Source of the DNA: Acidobacteriota bacterium
Lineage (GTDB): Bacteria > Acidobacteriota > Terriglobia > Bryobacterales > Bryobacteraceae
NCBI GenBank assembly: GCA_016201205.1
Contig: JACQDF010000034.1
Coordinates: 1 to 64,000, forward strand
Length of the DNA stretch: 64,000 bases
Direction of reading: 5' to 3'
The translations under genes were made by a program, and so were the position numbers. Position 1 is the first letter of the stretch. Every line of letters begins with the position of its first letter. Shown piece after piece: positions 37,973 to 47,575 of the stretch. The notes below the pieces were generated by a model that was not told where the DNA came from, made no database searches, and saw nothing but the letters and a program-made list of their open reading frames with translations.

Positions 37973-38040
37973 CCTGGAATCAGCGCGCGACGGCCGGCGT
38001 CAGCGCGAGCTTGAGGTTCGCCAGCGCGGCTTGGTTGCGG
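37973..38040. repeat. 68 bp direct repeat, copy B (inside cytochrome-TPR 3' end)
   Basis: 66 of 68 positions match 33763-33830. Here it forms the last 19 codons (minus strand, ending LKLALTPAVAR) and stop of the multiheme cytochrome-TPR gene, plus 7 bases beyond. Confidence 0.93.
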
Positions 38041-39575
38041 GGATCGATCGCCAGCGCTTGCCGGAACATCCTGACTGCTTCCGCTTTTTCTCCCTTGTGC
38101 GCCAGCAGCGCTCCCAGATTCACGTACGCTTCCGGCAGATCGGGGTCGGCCATCATCGCCGCTCGGAGATCCGCTTCGTCACCGCGGGCTGTCCCCAGCA
38201 GAGTGAGCAGAAACGCATCGCGTGGCGCATGTTTCAGCCCTCCCAGGATCGCCTCGAGATTCGGGTACTCGACCAGCGCGAGTCCCCGCCACGCTGGAAC
38301 GAGCGACGGCATCTTGGCTAACGCTTGTTGATAGTGCGCCACTGCTTCGGGCTTGCGGCCTGTCTTGCGGTACGCCTCCGCCAGATCGCAGTGAAATTCC
38401 GCGCGCGGAAACCCGGCCGCCAGCCTCTGCAACCGAACCACGCCCTCGCCGAGATTCGCTGCGTCGCGCACCTGGGCCAACGCCAGGTAGAGCTTGTCGA
38501 TCACCGGCGGATAGTAGGCAGCCACCCGGCCCGCGTACTCCGGCAGTTCCGAGGGATCTTGCGCGTCGGGCTTTCGCTGAATCCGGTGGTCCGTCATCGT
38601 CGTGAGCCGTGCATCTTCCGGACGCCGCCTGGCCATGTGACAGCCGGCGCAGTCTTTCTCCTTGTGGTGGGCGGTCCGATGGCAGCTCGGGCAGGCGTTT
38701 TTCACCGTTCGCGCATGCGGATCGTGGCAAGTGGTGCAGCTCATCCGCCCTCTGCTGTTGAGAAAACATGCCGACTTTCGCAGCCGGTAGGGTGCGCTGA
38801 CGACTTCGAACTTGTCTCGATAAGCGCCGCCGGCCGGATGATCGAAGTGCACCATATAGTTTTCGAGCGGCTCGCCCGGCCGGTAGCTGAACATCCCGCG
38901 GCCATAGCGGCGGATGGAATGGGGCAGCGGGTGAGACGTAGTCTCCAGATGGCACTGCATGCACAGCTCCATCTGCCGTGCCCAGGAGAGCGTCTTCGGA
39001 TTGAGGATCGTACCGCGGCGCGGGTTGCTCAGATGCTTGTCCGCCGTTCCATGACACCGCGCGCAATCGACGCCCTCCGGCAGCGGATCGAGATAGAGCG
39101 GATCGCTCTCATCGCCGCCCGGCGTGCCGGGATAGGCATTGTGGCAAAAGAAGCACTCGTAGTTGATCTTCCGTCGAAAATCCACGTGGTCCGGCCGGTC
39201 GTAACCGGGCGCCATTTGCCAGAACCCGCCTTTTTCCGCATACCAGGATACCGGCATCGCCAGCAGACGCCCTTCGGACGTGCGGTGAACGTAGCTCCGC
39301 GCATGGTTGCCGGAGCCGAGCACGTAGTGGAGCTCCTTCTCCATGACGCCGTCGGCGTGTTCGCGTCGCATGTAAAACCTGCCCTCGCGTTCAGTCATGA
39401 TGAACCAGCTCTTTGAGGGCGCATGAAAGAAGCGGTTGCGTTTTGCGAAATCCTCCACTCTCGTTTCTTGCGTCAGCGCGAAAAAGGAGCGACCCATGCC
39501 CGTCCGCGCATAGGAATCGACGATTGCCTGGTGACAAGGAGTGCACGCCAGCATGGCGGCCAAGGCGAACGCCAT
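37980..39575 (-). CDS. Seven-heme c-type cytochrome with TPR repeats
   Basis: A 531-residue protein. Seven CxxCH heme-binding motifs are visible: CTPCH, CFFCH, CARCH, CMQCH, CTTCH, CPSCH and CAGCH, the first at residue 11 directly after a very short hydrophobic N-terminus (MAFALAAMLA). The C-terminal third (about 370-525) is TPR-like (AEFHCDLAEAYRKTGRKPEA, LPEAYVNLGALLAHKGEKAE). It is presumably periplasmic or surface-facing and electron-transferring; multiheme-TPR proteins are frequent in Acidobacteriota, but their partners are unknown. The signal peptide is short for such a protein, so the true start might lie slightly upstream. Confidence 0.88.
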   Translation of the reverse strand: MAFALAAMLACTPCHQAIVDSYARTGMGRSFFALTQETRVEDFAKRNRFFHAPSKSWFIMTEREGRFYMRREHADGVMEKELHYVLGSGNHARSYVHRTSEGRLLAMPVSWYAEKGGFWQMAPGYDRPDHVDFRRKINYECFFCHNAYPGTPGGDESDPLYLDPLPEGVDCARCHGTADKHLSNPRRGTILNPKTLSWARQMELCMQCHLETTSHPLPHSIRRYGRGMFSYRPGEPLENYMVHFDHPAGGAYRDKFEVVSAPYRLRKSACFLNSRGRMSCTTCHDPHARTVKNACPSCHRTAHHKEKDCAGCHMARRRPEDARLTTMTDHRIQRKPDAQDPSELPEYAGRVAAYYPPVIDKLYLALAQVRDAANLGEGVVRLQRLAAGFPRAEFHCDLAEAYRKTGRKPEAVAHYQQALAKMPSLVPAWRGLALVEYPNLEAILGGLKHAPRDAFLLTLLGTARGDEADLRAAMMADPDLPEAYVNLGALLAHKGEKAEAVRMFRQALAIDPRNQAALANLKLALTPAVAR

Positions 39576-39710
39576 GCGGGCATCGTATCACCGGCTGAGT
39601 GTAGACTGAACCGTAGTGAAGAGTCCAAAATGAAAATCTGGCGTTAAACTGTCAGTGAGTACTTCGGGGCCTGATCTCTACATTCGAACGTAACCGAAGG
39701 AGGGTGCGCG

Positions 39711-42700
39711 ATGAAGTCTCTCTGTCTGGTTCTTGTCTTTGCGGCAGCCGCATGGGGCCAAGCCATTACCGCCACGGTTCTGGGGACGGTGACCGATTCG
39801 TCGGGAGCCGTCGTCGCCGACGCGCTGGTCAGCATCGTCGAAACGCAGACTGGTGTAAAGCGGCGGATCGCCACCAATGGAGAAGGTCTCTACACGCAGC
39901 CCTACCTGCCGCCGGGCATCTACGAAGTAGATGTCGAGAAGCAAGGGTTCAAGAAAGTATCGCGGCGAAACATCCAGGTGCAGGTTGCTTCCACCGTCCG
40001 TGCGGATTTCACGCTGGAGCCCGGCATGGTCACCGAAACGATACAAGTGGCCGCCGAATCGCCGCTGCTGCAAACCGACCGTTCCGACGTCAACCGCACC
40101 ATCCCGTCCCAGGCCGTGCGCGAGCTTCCCATCGCCAATCGCAGCTTCCAGGCCCTGGTGGGCCTGCTCCCGGGCGTGACACCGCCGGTGGCGAACTTCA
40201 CCGCGCTCGAAGACGCGCCGCGCACCACGTTCTACCAGGCGAATGGGCAGGGGAACAGCGCCAACAACGTGCAGGTCGACGGCGTTGACAACAACAACCC
40301 CACGCTGGGGCTGACCATCTACATCCCGCCGGCCGAGTCCGTGCAGGAGGTCAACATCAGCACGTCGAACTTCAACGCGGAGTTCGGCCGCGCCGGCGGC
40401 GCCGTGGTGAACGTGATCACGCGCGGCGGCACGAACCAGCTCCACGGGAGCCTGTTCCATTTCCACCGCAACGCCGCCATACGCGCACGCAACTTTTTCA
40501 ACTTCGTTCCTCAGCCGAAACCTTCGCTCACGCGCAACCAGTTCGGCGGGACGCTTGGCGGACCCATCGTCCGAAACAAGACGTTCTATTTCGGCTCGTT
40601 TCAGGGCACGGTGCAGCGTCAGGCCACCACGCAGCTCAACACGATCCCTGTCGCGGCATGGCGCGATGGCAACTTCGCCGGCGTCACGGGGCTCACGCTG
40701 TACGATCCGCGCACCGGGCCCGATGGGCCGGGGCGGATGCCGTTCGCGGGCAACACGATTCCCGCGGCCCGCATCCATCCGGTCGCGCGCCGGCTGAACT
40801 CCTTTCTGCCGGCGACCAATCAGACCGGGCTCGTGAATAACATCGTGGGGAACGTGCCGTTCCGGCTCGACAGCTTCAATTACGACGGCCGCGTCGATCA
40901 CAACTTCAACGAGCGCAACTCGGTCTTCGTGAAGTACAACTTCACTCCGTCCGAGGTCGCACAGGACGCGCTGCTCGGCTTCAAGATCGGCGACGGCGTC
41001 AGAAGCAACGGCGGCAACCACACGGCCGTTCTCAACTATACGCGCCAGTTTAGCCCGACGCTGCTGATGGAGGCGCGCTTTGGCTATAACCGGTACTTCG
41101 TGGACGTCAACGGCAACAATGTGGACGACGGACTGGCCAAAGAACTGGGGCTGAATAATCCATTCCCCGATCCCATCAGTTCGCGCGGCCTGCCACGCTT
41201 CGATGTCGGCGGCATGCCGGGCATCGGCGTTCCCGTCGTGTATCCCCTGATCAACTCCGACAACCTGTTCAACTGGGTGAATACCTGGAGCAAAACGATC
41301 AGCCGCCACACGATGAAATGGGGCGCCGACGTTCGGCGTCTGCGCGCAGACCGCTTCCAGCCGCAGGGTCTTAACTTCGGACCGCGCGGCCGCTTCCAGT
41401 TCAACCCGGGGACCACTGCGCTGCCCGGCGCGGCGCTAGGACCGTTCGGCACGCTCGGCCACTCGTACGCTGCGTTCCTGATCAACGCGCCCGATGTTTC
41501 GTCGCGCACGTTTCAGACGGTGACGCCGACCAATCGGGTGACCCAGGCGTTCTTCTTCTTCCACGATTCCTACCAGGTGACCTCGAAGCTCACTCTCGAC
41601 CTGGGCTTGCGCTACGAAGGGCACTCTACTGTGAAACCGCGCTATCGCGGCGGAGCGTCGAACTATGACGTCTCCAATAACAGCCTGGTCATCGCGGGCT
41701 ACGGCAACATAGGCCTGAGCACGAACGTCGACTATGACGCCAACAACTGGGCTCCGCGCTTCGGTTTCGCCTACAAGGCTTCCGCCAAGTCGGTGATCCG
41801 CGGCGGTTATGGTACGTCGTACTACACTGGCCGGTTCGGTTTTACCGGAGGAACGCTCTCCACGCAATTCCCCGTGATTTACAACGTGCAGGTCGGTGTG
41901 GCGAACGATTTTCGGATCGACGGATCGATGGACACCATCGTGCCGGTGCCCGTGCAGCCGATTCCCGACAACGGCGTTATCAGCCCGGCGCCGAACCAGG
42001 CCTTCTTCACCGTTCCCCGCAAGAACGCGACTCCGTTTGTGCATAGCTACAGCCTCACGTATCAGAGGGAACTCGGCAGGAGCGTGGTCATGGATCTGAG
42101 CTACGTCGGAACGCTGGGCCGGCGTCTGCCGAGCCAGCGCGAGTTGAACCACTCGCTCCCGGGCCTGGGCACGGCCGGCCTTCAATTCAACCGGCTGTTC
42201 GGACGGACGGCCAGCGTGGCCGAACGCGCCAATGCCTACAACAGCAACTACAACGCGCTCCAGCTTAACCTGCAACGCCGCTTCAACAACGGCCTGTCGT
42301 TCGGCGTGGCCTACACGTGGTCGAAGGTGTTGAGCGTTCAGGATGACCAGGGGGGTTTTGTCATCGTCGCCGACGTTCGACGCAACTACGGCCCGACGTC
42401 CTTCGATCGCACACACATGCTCGTGCTCAATCACATCTATGAGCTGCCGGTCGGCGCGGGCAAGAAGTACGCGCAGAGGGGCCCAGCCAAGTGGATTCTC
42501 GGCGGATGGCAGTTAAACGGCATTCTGCGCGCGGTCAGCGGCTCGCCGTTCAATATCACCGCCGACGCGGGCCAGTGCAATTGCCCCGGCAACGGCCAAT
42601 TCGCCGACGTCGCGGGATCTTACCAGAAACTCGGCGCAGTCGGGCCAGGCGAGCGATTTTTCAATACTTCAGCCTTCGTCGCGCCCGCGCCGGGACGCTT

Positions 42701-42950
42701 CGGCAACGCGGGACGTAACATCGGGCGCGGTCCAGTGCTGGCCAATTACGACTTCTCGGTGTTCCGCAACTTCGACATCCGGGAAGGCTGGCGGCTGGAG
42801 TTCCGTTCGGAGTTTTACAATCTGACGAACACGCCCCAGTTCGCCAATCCGTCGGGGAACGTGAACGCGGGAAACTTCGGGCAGATCACGGGGACGTTCG
42901 CGGGCGCAGGCGAGCGGGAGGTTCAGTTCGCTCTCCGATTGCGGTTCTGA
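39711..42950 (+). CDS. TonB-dependent receptor with carboxypeptidase-regulatory domain
   Basis: A 1079-residue receptor preceded by GGAGG. Signal peptide MKSLCLVLVFAAAAWGQ; regulatory domain at about 20-105 (VLGTVTDSSGAVVADALVSI); plug with VVNVITRGGTNQLHGSLFHF; barrel ending REVQFALRLRF. It belongs to the same family as the other receptors here. It is transcribed away from the cytochrome gene and is followed by a 127-base gap (42951-43077) with nothing recognisable. The substrate is unknown. Confidence 0.94.
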   Translation: MKSLCLVLVFAAAAWGQAITATVLGTVTDSSGAVVADALVSIVETQTGVKRRIATNGEGLYTQPYLPPGIYEVDVEKQGFKKVSRRNIQVQVASTVRADFTLEPGMVTETIQVAAESPLLQTDRSDVNRTIPSQAVRELPIANRSFQALVGLLPGVTPPVANFTALEDAPRTTFYQANGQGNSANNVQVDGVDNNNPTLGLTIYIPPAESVQEVNISTSNFNAEFGRAGGAVVNVITRGGTNQLHGSLFHFHRNAAIRARNFFNFVPQPKPSLTRNQFGGTLGGPIVRNKTFYFGSFQGTVQRQATTQLNTIPVAAWRDGNFAGVTGLTLYDPRTGPDGPGRMPFAGNTIPAARIHPVARRLNSFLPATNQTGLVNNIVGNVPFRLDSFNYDGRVDHNFNERNSVFVKYNFTPSEVAQDALLGFKIGDGVRSNGGNHTAVLNYTRQFSPTLLMEARFGYNRYFVDVNGNNVDDGLAKELGLNNPFPDPISSRGLPRFDVGGMPGIGVPVVYPLINSDNLFNWVNTWSKTISRHTMKWGADVRRLRADRFQPQGLNFGPRGRFQFNPGTTALPGAALGPFGTLGHSYAAFLINAPDVSSRTFQTVTPTNRVTQAFFFFHDSYQVTSKLTLDLGLRYEGHSTVKPRYRGGASNYDVSNNSLVIAGYGNIGLSTNVDYDANNWAPRFGFAYKASAKSVIRGGYGTSYYTGRFGFTGGTLSTQFPVIYNVQVGVANDFRIDGSMDTIVPVPVQPIPDNGVISPAPNQAFFTVPRKNATPFVHSYSLTYQRELGRSVVMDLSYVGTLGRRLPSQRELNHSLPGLGTAGLQFNRLFGRTASVAERANAYNSNYNALQLNLQRRFNNGLSFGVAYTWSKVLSVQDDQGGFVIVADVRRNYGPTSFDRTHMLVLNHIYELPVGAGKKYAQRGPAKWILGGWQLNGILRAVSGSPFNITADAGQCNCPGNGQFADVAGSYQKLGAVGPGERFFNTSAFVAPAPGRFGNAGRNIGRGPVLANYDFSVFRNFDIREGWRLEFRSEFYNLTNTPQFANPSGNVNAGNFGQITGTFAGAGEREVQFALRLRF

Positions 42951-43077
42951 TTCAATTCGGGCCGGGCGTCGCATCAGCCGGCCTTACCGCAGATTTACGA
43001 CAACCGCAGGCGGTCGATCGACGAGCGAGGGCGCTATCCACGACGTGCCAATGTGATGAAACTGGCCATCCGTGCGT

Positions 43078-43785
43078 TCAGAAGCGGAGGTTTTCGAACT
43101 TTTCCGAAATTAGACCTCGACCAGACGCGACGATTTGCCCAGCAACCTCTACTCCATACGAAAACTCCATGATTCCATATTCCCCGTGAACAGAGGGCGG
43201 TCCTGTGTTGATATCGAAGTAAACTGATGTGCCAAGCCCCGGTGCAATCGGTTGCCGAGTGGTGAACGTTTCCCGGCCTAACGTCCCGTTCCTGCCCTTG
43301 AGCTCAATGGTGACGGAGCCCTCAAACGGAGTCTGGCCATGGTTCCTGATCGCAAAGAAATATCGATACTTCCGGGCAACCGCTTTGACGATCTGACTCT
43401 GAACGCCGATCTTCTGGCTCTGGGGTCTGCCTTCCTCCCCTTTCGGCACCACTTCGCGTTTAGCGGCTTCTTCCTTGGCTTTGTCTGTCTCGGCCTTCTG
43501 CATCGCCTGTCGTTTAGCCTCCGCGTCTTTAGCTTCTTTCTTTTTCGCCAGCTCGCGCTCTCGCACCGCTTGAGCGTAGGCCGGGTCTGTTGCTATCCGG
43601 CGTTCCTCGACTAACCTCGCCAAGGACCCAACAATCAAGAAGGCAACGAAATAGACCAAGAAGGCCTTACCTCTGGAGGGCCTTACAACTTTGCGGAGCA
43701 CGGTTGCAGGCTTCCACAGTCCGACGATCATCAACACGAAACACACCAATCCCACGAATCCGAGTAGTCCTTGCAGGATTGCCAT
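43078..43785 (-). CDS. Membrane protein with charged coiled-coil linker, unknown function
   Basis: A 235-residue protein with two N-terminal membrane helices (LLGFVGLVCFVLMIVGLW and FLVYFVAFLIVGSLARL), a lysine/glutamate/alanine-rich stretch at about 75-115 likely to be a coiled coil (KKKEAKDAEAKRQAMQKAET), and a C-terminal beta-rich domain (KYRYFFAIRNHGQTPFEGSV, FSYGVEVAGQIVASG) of FxLIN/CARDB-like appearance. No known family is recognised. It stands alone; the 262 bases upstream (43786-44047) show no gene. Confidence 0.6.
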   Translation of the reverse strand: MAILQGLLGFVGLVCFVLMIVGLWKPATVLRKVVRPSRGKAFLVYFVAFLIVGSLARLVEERRIATDPAYAQAVRERELAKKKEAKDAEAKRQAMQKAETDKAKEEAAKREVVPKGEEGRPQSQKIGVQSQIVKAVARKYRYFFAIRNHGQTPFEGSVTIELKGRNGTLGRETFTTRQPIAPGLGTSVYFDINTGPPSVHGEYGIMEFSYGVEVAGQIVASGRGLISEKFENLRF

Positions 43786-44047
43786 GTTGGATAGTCCTTC
43801 CGATAAGCATTATGACCGCTGTTGTGCCGCGAGGAAAGCCGTAAGTTTACACTTTCCATTTAAGGACTACGCCGACCAGCGTCTCTTGCCGTCGGCCCGC
43901 GCGCGAGACTCCTCACCAGCGACCCATGCCAGGAGCGTTGTGCGAGCGAGTTCTTCAAAAGCGCAAAGGACGCGCCCCGCGGCGCCATAGCCTTGAGGAA
44001 CGCCGGAGTGTCCCTCCCGCGGGCGCGGTCAGTTTTGCGCGTGTTCT

Positions 44048-44902
44048 TCAGAAGCTCACCCGCGCCGCCACCTGCAACGCGCGCGGCCCGCCGCTCCCAA
44101 ACACCTGGTTCGTCCGGATGGTCGGCTGCCCGAACAGCGTCGGATCATACAGGTTGTAGGCGTGACCGCCCAGGTTCGCGATATTGAACAGGTTGAAGAT
44201 CTCGCCGAACACGCTCAGCTTCCAGCGCTCGCGGAAGGCGAAGCTCTTGGACAGCCGGATGTCCTGGCTGGAAAAGGTGTCGCCGAACTCGTAATTCGAC
44301 GGCAGGGTCACGGCGCGGATCGGCTGGTTTCGCGGCGTCGCCTTTCCGGCGTACCTGGTGTTGAAGTCGGCGACTGCACGCTCCAGATCGCTCGACTCCA
44401 GCCCCCGGTTGAAGCCGTTTACCCGCAGTCCGGGAATCAAGTCAAACCCCGTGCCGTCGCCGTCCAGATCGATCCCCGTCAGCGAGGGCGTCACTGGCGC
44501 CTTGCTCGGGGAGACGGAGCGATGTGCGCGAACGGCGCCAGCGGGGCCGAATCCGGCTGCACCGTAAACACCGAGTCCTGGTCTGGTTGGTTATCGCGAA
44601 AATAGAAGTAGCCGGCGCCGTGAAAATCGTTCGCCCCGCTGCGAGTCACGATGTTCACCGCGCCCGTGCTGGTGATGCCGGTGCCAGTTGACGCTGGAAA
44701 GCTGGAACTCCTGCACCACTTCCTGCGAAATATTCTGCGACGTGTTCCCCGTGGTGCGATCCCGGATGTTCCCCCCATCCGCGCTCACCGCTGTCCTCGC
44801 GTTTGATCCACCCAGAATCGCCACCGCAAACTGCGCGTTATACTGCGCCAGCGTCGCCGCGGCCACAGTCAGACCCGCGCATACGGACAAAAGCGCACAC
44901 AG
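44048..44902 (-). pseudogene. TonB-dependent receptor remnant with large internal deletion
   Basis: The minus strand holds an N-proximal part in two frames (AQYNAQFAVAILGGSNARTA, then VNIVTRSGANDFHGAGYFYF after a frameshift near 44700) joined near 44490-44520 to a C-terminal part that reads normally to a terminal RALQVAARVSF. The roughly 600-700 residues of barrel expected between plug and C-terminus are gone. The regulatory domain is also missing. The C-terminal half contains typical SKSFAFRERWKLSVFGEIFN and the frame is intact there, so the deletion may be recent. Confidence 0.82.
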
Positions 44903-45039
44903 CCACTTTTGCGTACTTCACATGCCTGCCCCTCTTTACTTATGCCTTGTACGCGTTCCAGGCGCCGGTGTCAAGCCCCATGCACCCGAGACACCTGAGG
45001 AACCGGGCATCCGGCTCGTCCTGCTAGAATAGCCATGGA

Positions 45040-45543
45040 ATGCAGGTACTCCGGGCTGGCGATCACAAAATTCTGCTGCTCGAGCTGGAGCCGGAGCTGG
45101 TGTCCAGTATCGCCAGGCAAGCCGGATTCGAGATCAGCATCCAGGACTCGAGCCGCGCGCTGGTGGCCGAGCTCAGCGCTCCCGACCGGCAGGCGCCCCT
45201 GCTGCTGTTCGATGCCGCCGATCCAGGCAACGCCGGCTGGTTTTCCCGATGCCAGTTCTACGTGGACGGCCACACCGGAGCCATTCTGCAAACCCCCATG
45301 CAGATCGCCAATCTGAGCGACCGTCATGGCCGGCCTCTGCCCAACACCGTCCGAGTGCAGATCAACAAGGAACTCTCCCCGAGCTTCCGCCTGCCCGGCA
45401 AGCAGCTCGTCACCGAGCAGCTTGTCTACTCGGTTCTGCTCAATTTCCTGCAAGCTCTGACCCAAGTAGGCGTCGGTGTGTGCGGCTTAGGGATCGTCCG
45501 TCCCTTGGCTGGGCGCATCGAAGGTCCAAGCGCGCGCAATTGA
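45040..45543 (+). CDS. Hypothetical protein upstream of glycosyltransferase
   Basis: A 167-residue soluble protein, MQVLRAGDHKILLLELEPEL at the start. The first 60 residues alternate strand and helix in a way loosely like a receiver or Rossmann half (ILLLELE, APLLLFDAADPG), but no phosphorylation site or nucleotide motif is present. The second half (QFYVDGHTGAILQTPMQIAN) has no recognised match. Its stop overlaps the TTG start of a family 2 glycosyltransferase, so they are coupled. No function is proposed. Confidence 0.5.
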   Translation: MQVLRAGDHKILLLELEPELVSSIARQAGFEISIQDSSRALVAELSAPDRQAPLLLFDAADPGNAGWFSRCQFYVDGHTGAILQTPMQIANLSDRHGRPLPNTVRVQINKELSPSFRLPGKQLVTEQLVYSVLLNFLQALTQVGVGVCGLGIVRPLAGRIEGPSARN

Positions 45544-46214
45544 TCTCCATCTCGGTGGTGATTCCCGCCCTCAACGAGGAAGCGGCCATCGTGCCTTTGC
45601 TGCGCTCGCTGGTTGCTGAACTGCCTCACGAGATCCTGGTGGCGGACGGCGGCTCGAGGGATGAGACGGCCGCCAGGGCCGCTGACTGGGCAAAGGTGAT
45701 TCCGTCACCGCGGGGGCGCGCCCGCCAGATGAACCACGCAGCGCGGGTTGCGTCCGGCGATGTGCTGCTCTTCCTGCACGCCGACGTCCTGCCCGACCCC
45801 GGCGTTCTCGATGCCATTCGGCGGGCGCTCGCCGAGCCGGCCGTCCTCGGCGGAAATTTCCGCGTCTGCTATGAGGGCGAAGACGCCGCCGCGGCTGCAT
45901 TTAACTGGATCAACCGGCAGCGATGCCGCTTCGGCATCTTCTATGGCGACTCCGGCATCTTCTGCCGCCGCTTAGTCTTCGAGCAACTGGGCGGCTACCG
46001 CGACATGCCGATTCTGGAAGACTACGACTTCGCCCGCCGCCTCTGGAAACACGGACGGCTCGCCTTTCTGGCCCACAGGATCCGCGTCTCGGACCGGCGG
46101 TGGCGCAAGTCAGGACTGCTGGTCACATTGTGGCGGTGGTTCTGGATTCAGGCGCTGTATCTGGCCGGGGCGCCCCCGGATCGGCTGGCATCGCTCTACC
46201 GGGATGTGCGTTGA
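45540..46214 (+). CDS. Family 2 glycosyltransferase (TIGR04283-like)
   Basis: A 224-residue GT2 enzyme: ISVVIPALNEEAAIVPLLRS, the nucleotide-sugar site EILVADGGSRDETA, a DxD-like FLHADVLPDPG, and a catalytic region with MPILEDYDFARRLWKHG. The sequence RARQMNHAARVASGDVLLFL matches the TIGR04283 group found near radical-SAM/selenium genes, though none is here. The TTG start at 45540 overlaps the preceding stop (TTGA); a GTG a few codons in is an alternative. Its 3' end overlaps the convergent phosphomannomutase gene by 19 bases. Confidence 0.88.
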   Translation: MISISVVIPALNEEAAIVPLLRSLVAELPHEILVADGGSRDETAARAADWAKVIPSPRGRARQMNHAARVASGDVLLFLHADVLPDPGVLDAIRRALAEPAVLGGNFRVCYEGEDAAAAAFNWINRQRCRFGIFYGDSGIFCRRLVFEQLGGYRDMPILEDYDFARRLWKHGRLAFLAHRIRVSDRRWRKSGLLVTLWRWFWIQALYLAGAPPDRLASLYRDVR

Positions 46215-47572
46215 GGGTCCGAGCAGGCGGAAGCCTCCGCCAGGGCTGCTTCCACTTCGCTCCGGTACACGTTGAGCGACTCCGCATCCCGAGCCTCAAA
46301 CCGCAGCACCAGCACCGGCTGCGTGTTCGACGCCCGCACCAGACCCCATCCCTTCTCGAACAGCACCCGCACCCCATCCACCTCGACCACCGGCCGAATC
46401 CGGCGGAAATGCTCGGCCACGCGGGCGACGACGGCGAACTTGGCTTCGTCGGAGCAATCGACGCGGATCTCCGGCGTCGCCACCATCTTCGGCAGCCCCG
46501 CCAGTTGAGCAGACAGCGGTTTGCCGCTGGCGGCCACAATCTCGATCAGCCGGCAGGCGGCGTAGAGGGCATCGTCGTAGCCGTAGTAGCGGTCAGCGAA
46601 GAACATGTGCCCGCTCATCTCGCCCGCCAGTTCGGCTCGCTCTTCTTTCATCTTTGCCTTGATCAGCGAGTGGCCTGTCTTGTACATGACAGGCCGGCCG
46701 CCCATTCGCGCGATCTCGTCATACATCACCTGCGAACACTTCACTTCCCCGATGAACGTCGCTCCAGGTTTGCGCGCCAGAATCTCGCGAGCACAGATCA
46801 GCAAGATCTGGTCGCCCCAGACTACGTTGCCGTTCTCGTCGATCGCCCCGAGCCGGTCGCCGTCGCCGTCAAAAGCAAGGCCCAAATCGGCGTGTTGGCA
46901 GCGTACCGCTTCTTTGAGTGCTTCCAGATTCTCTTCCACCGTCGGATCCGGATGATGATTCGGAAAATGGCCATCCATCTCGAAGAACAGTTCCACCGCG
47001 TCCACGTTCAGCTTTTGGAACAGCCGGTGCATCAGGGGCCCGGCCGTGCCGTTGCCGGCGTCGGCTGCCACCTTGACTGGCTGCACAAACCGGAACTGCC
47101 CGGCCACTTCCTCCACATACGGCGTCACGACATCCGCTTCCGTCACCGAGCCGGCGCCGGAGGCGAAGTCGCCTTTCTCGATGATCTCCCGCACCTGCTG
47201 GATCTCAGCGCCGTAGATCGTCGCTTTGCCGCGCATCACTTTAAAGCCGTTGTACTCGGCCGGGTTGTGGCTGCCGGTGATCATCACACCGCCGTCCGCC
47301 TCCAGGTGAAACACCGAGTAATAAAGCAGCGGTGTCGGCACTTGCCCGATGTCTGTCACGTGCAGGCCCGTGGATAGGAGGCCTTTCAACAACGAGTCGC
47401 GCAACCGTTCCCCGCTCAACCGGCAGTCACGGCCCAGGTTGATCTTCTCGACGACGTTCCGGCGCAGGTACGTGCCGATCCCCTTGCCCAACAACTCGAC
47501 ATCCGGGCCCGGCAAATCGACGTCCGCAATCCCGCGGATGTCGTACTCGCGAAAAATAGTTGGTTTCAGCAC
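46196..47572 (-). CDS. Phosphomannomutase/phosphoglucomutase
   Basis: A 458-residue alpha-D-phosphohexomutase (ManB/AlgC type). The phosphoserine is Ser101 in MITGSHNPAEYNGFKV, the metal-binding loop is FDGDGDRLGAID, the sugar-binding loop is GEVKCSQ-like with GEMSGHMFFADRYYGYDDAL, and the phosphate-binding loop RASNTQPVLVLRFEA lies near the end. It interconverts mannose or glucose 1- and 6-phosphates and would supply GDP-mannose or UDP-glucose precursors, fitting the glycosyltransferases in the window. It follows the dehydratase/aldolase gene by 3 bases on the same strand. Confidence 0.94.
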   Translation of the reverse strand: MLKPTIFREYDIRGIADVDLPGPDVELLGKGIGTYLRRNVVEKINLGRDCRLSGERLRDSLLKGLLSTGLHVTDIGQVPTPLLYYSVFHLEADGGVMITGSHNPAEYNGFKVMRGKATIYGAEIQQVREIIEKGDFASGAGSVTEADVVTPYVEEVAGQFRFVQPVKVAADAGNGTAGPLMHRLFQKLNVDAVELFFEMDGHFPNHHPDPTVEENLEALKEAVRCQHADLGLAFDGDGDRLGAIDENGNVVWGDQILLICAREILARKPGATFIGEVKCSQVMYDEIARMGGRPVMYKTGHSLIKAKMKEERAELAGEMSGHMFFADRYYGYDDALYAACRLIEIVAASGKPLSAQLAGLPKMVATPEIRVDCSDEAKFAVVARVAEHFRRIRPVVEVDGVRVLFEKGWGLVRASNTQPVLVLRFEARDAESLNVYRSEVEAALAEASACSDPQRTSR

Positions 47573-47575
47573 TGC

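Noticed and set aside
33763-38040. The 68 bp match explained by both genes encoding TPR proteins
   Set aside because: The two TPR proteins read the sequence on opposite strands, so protein homology cannot produce the DNA match.
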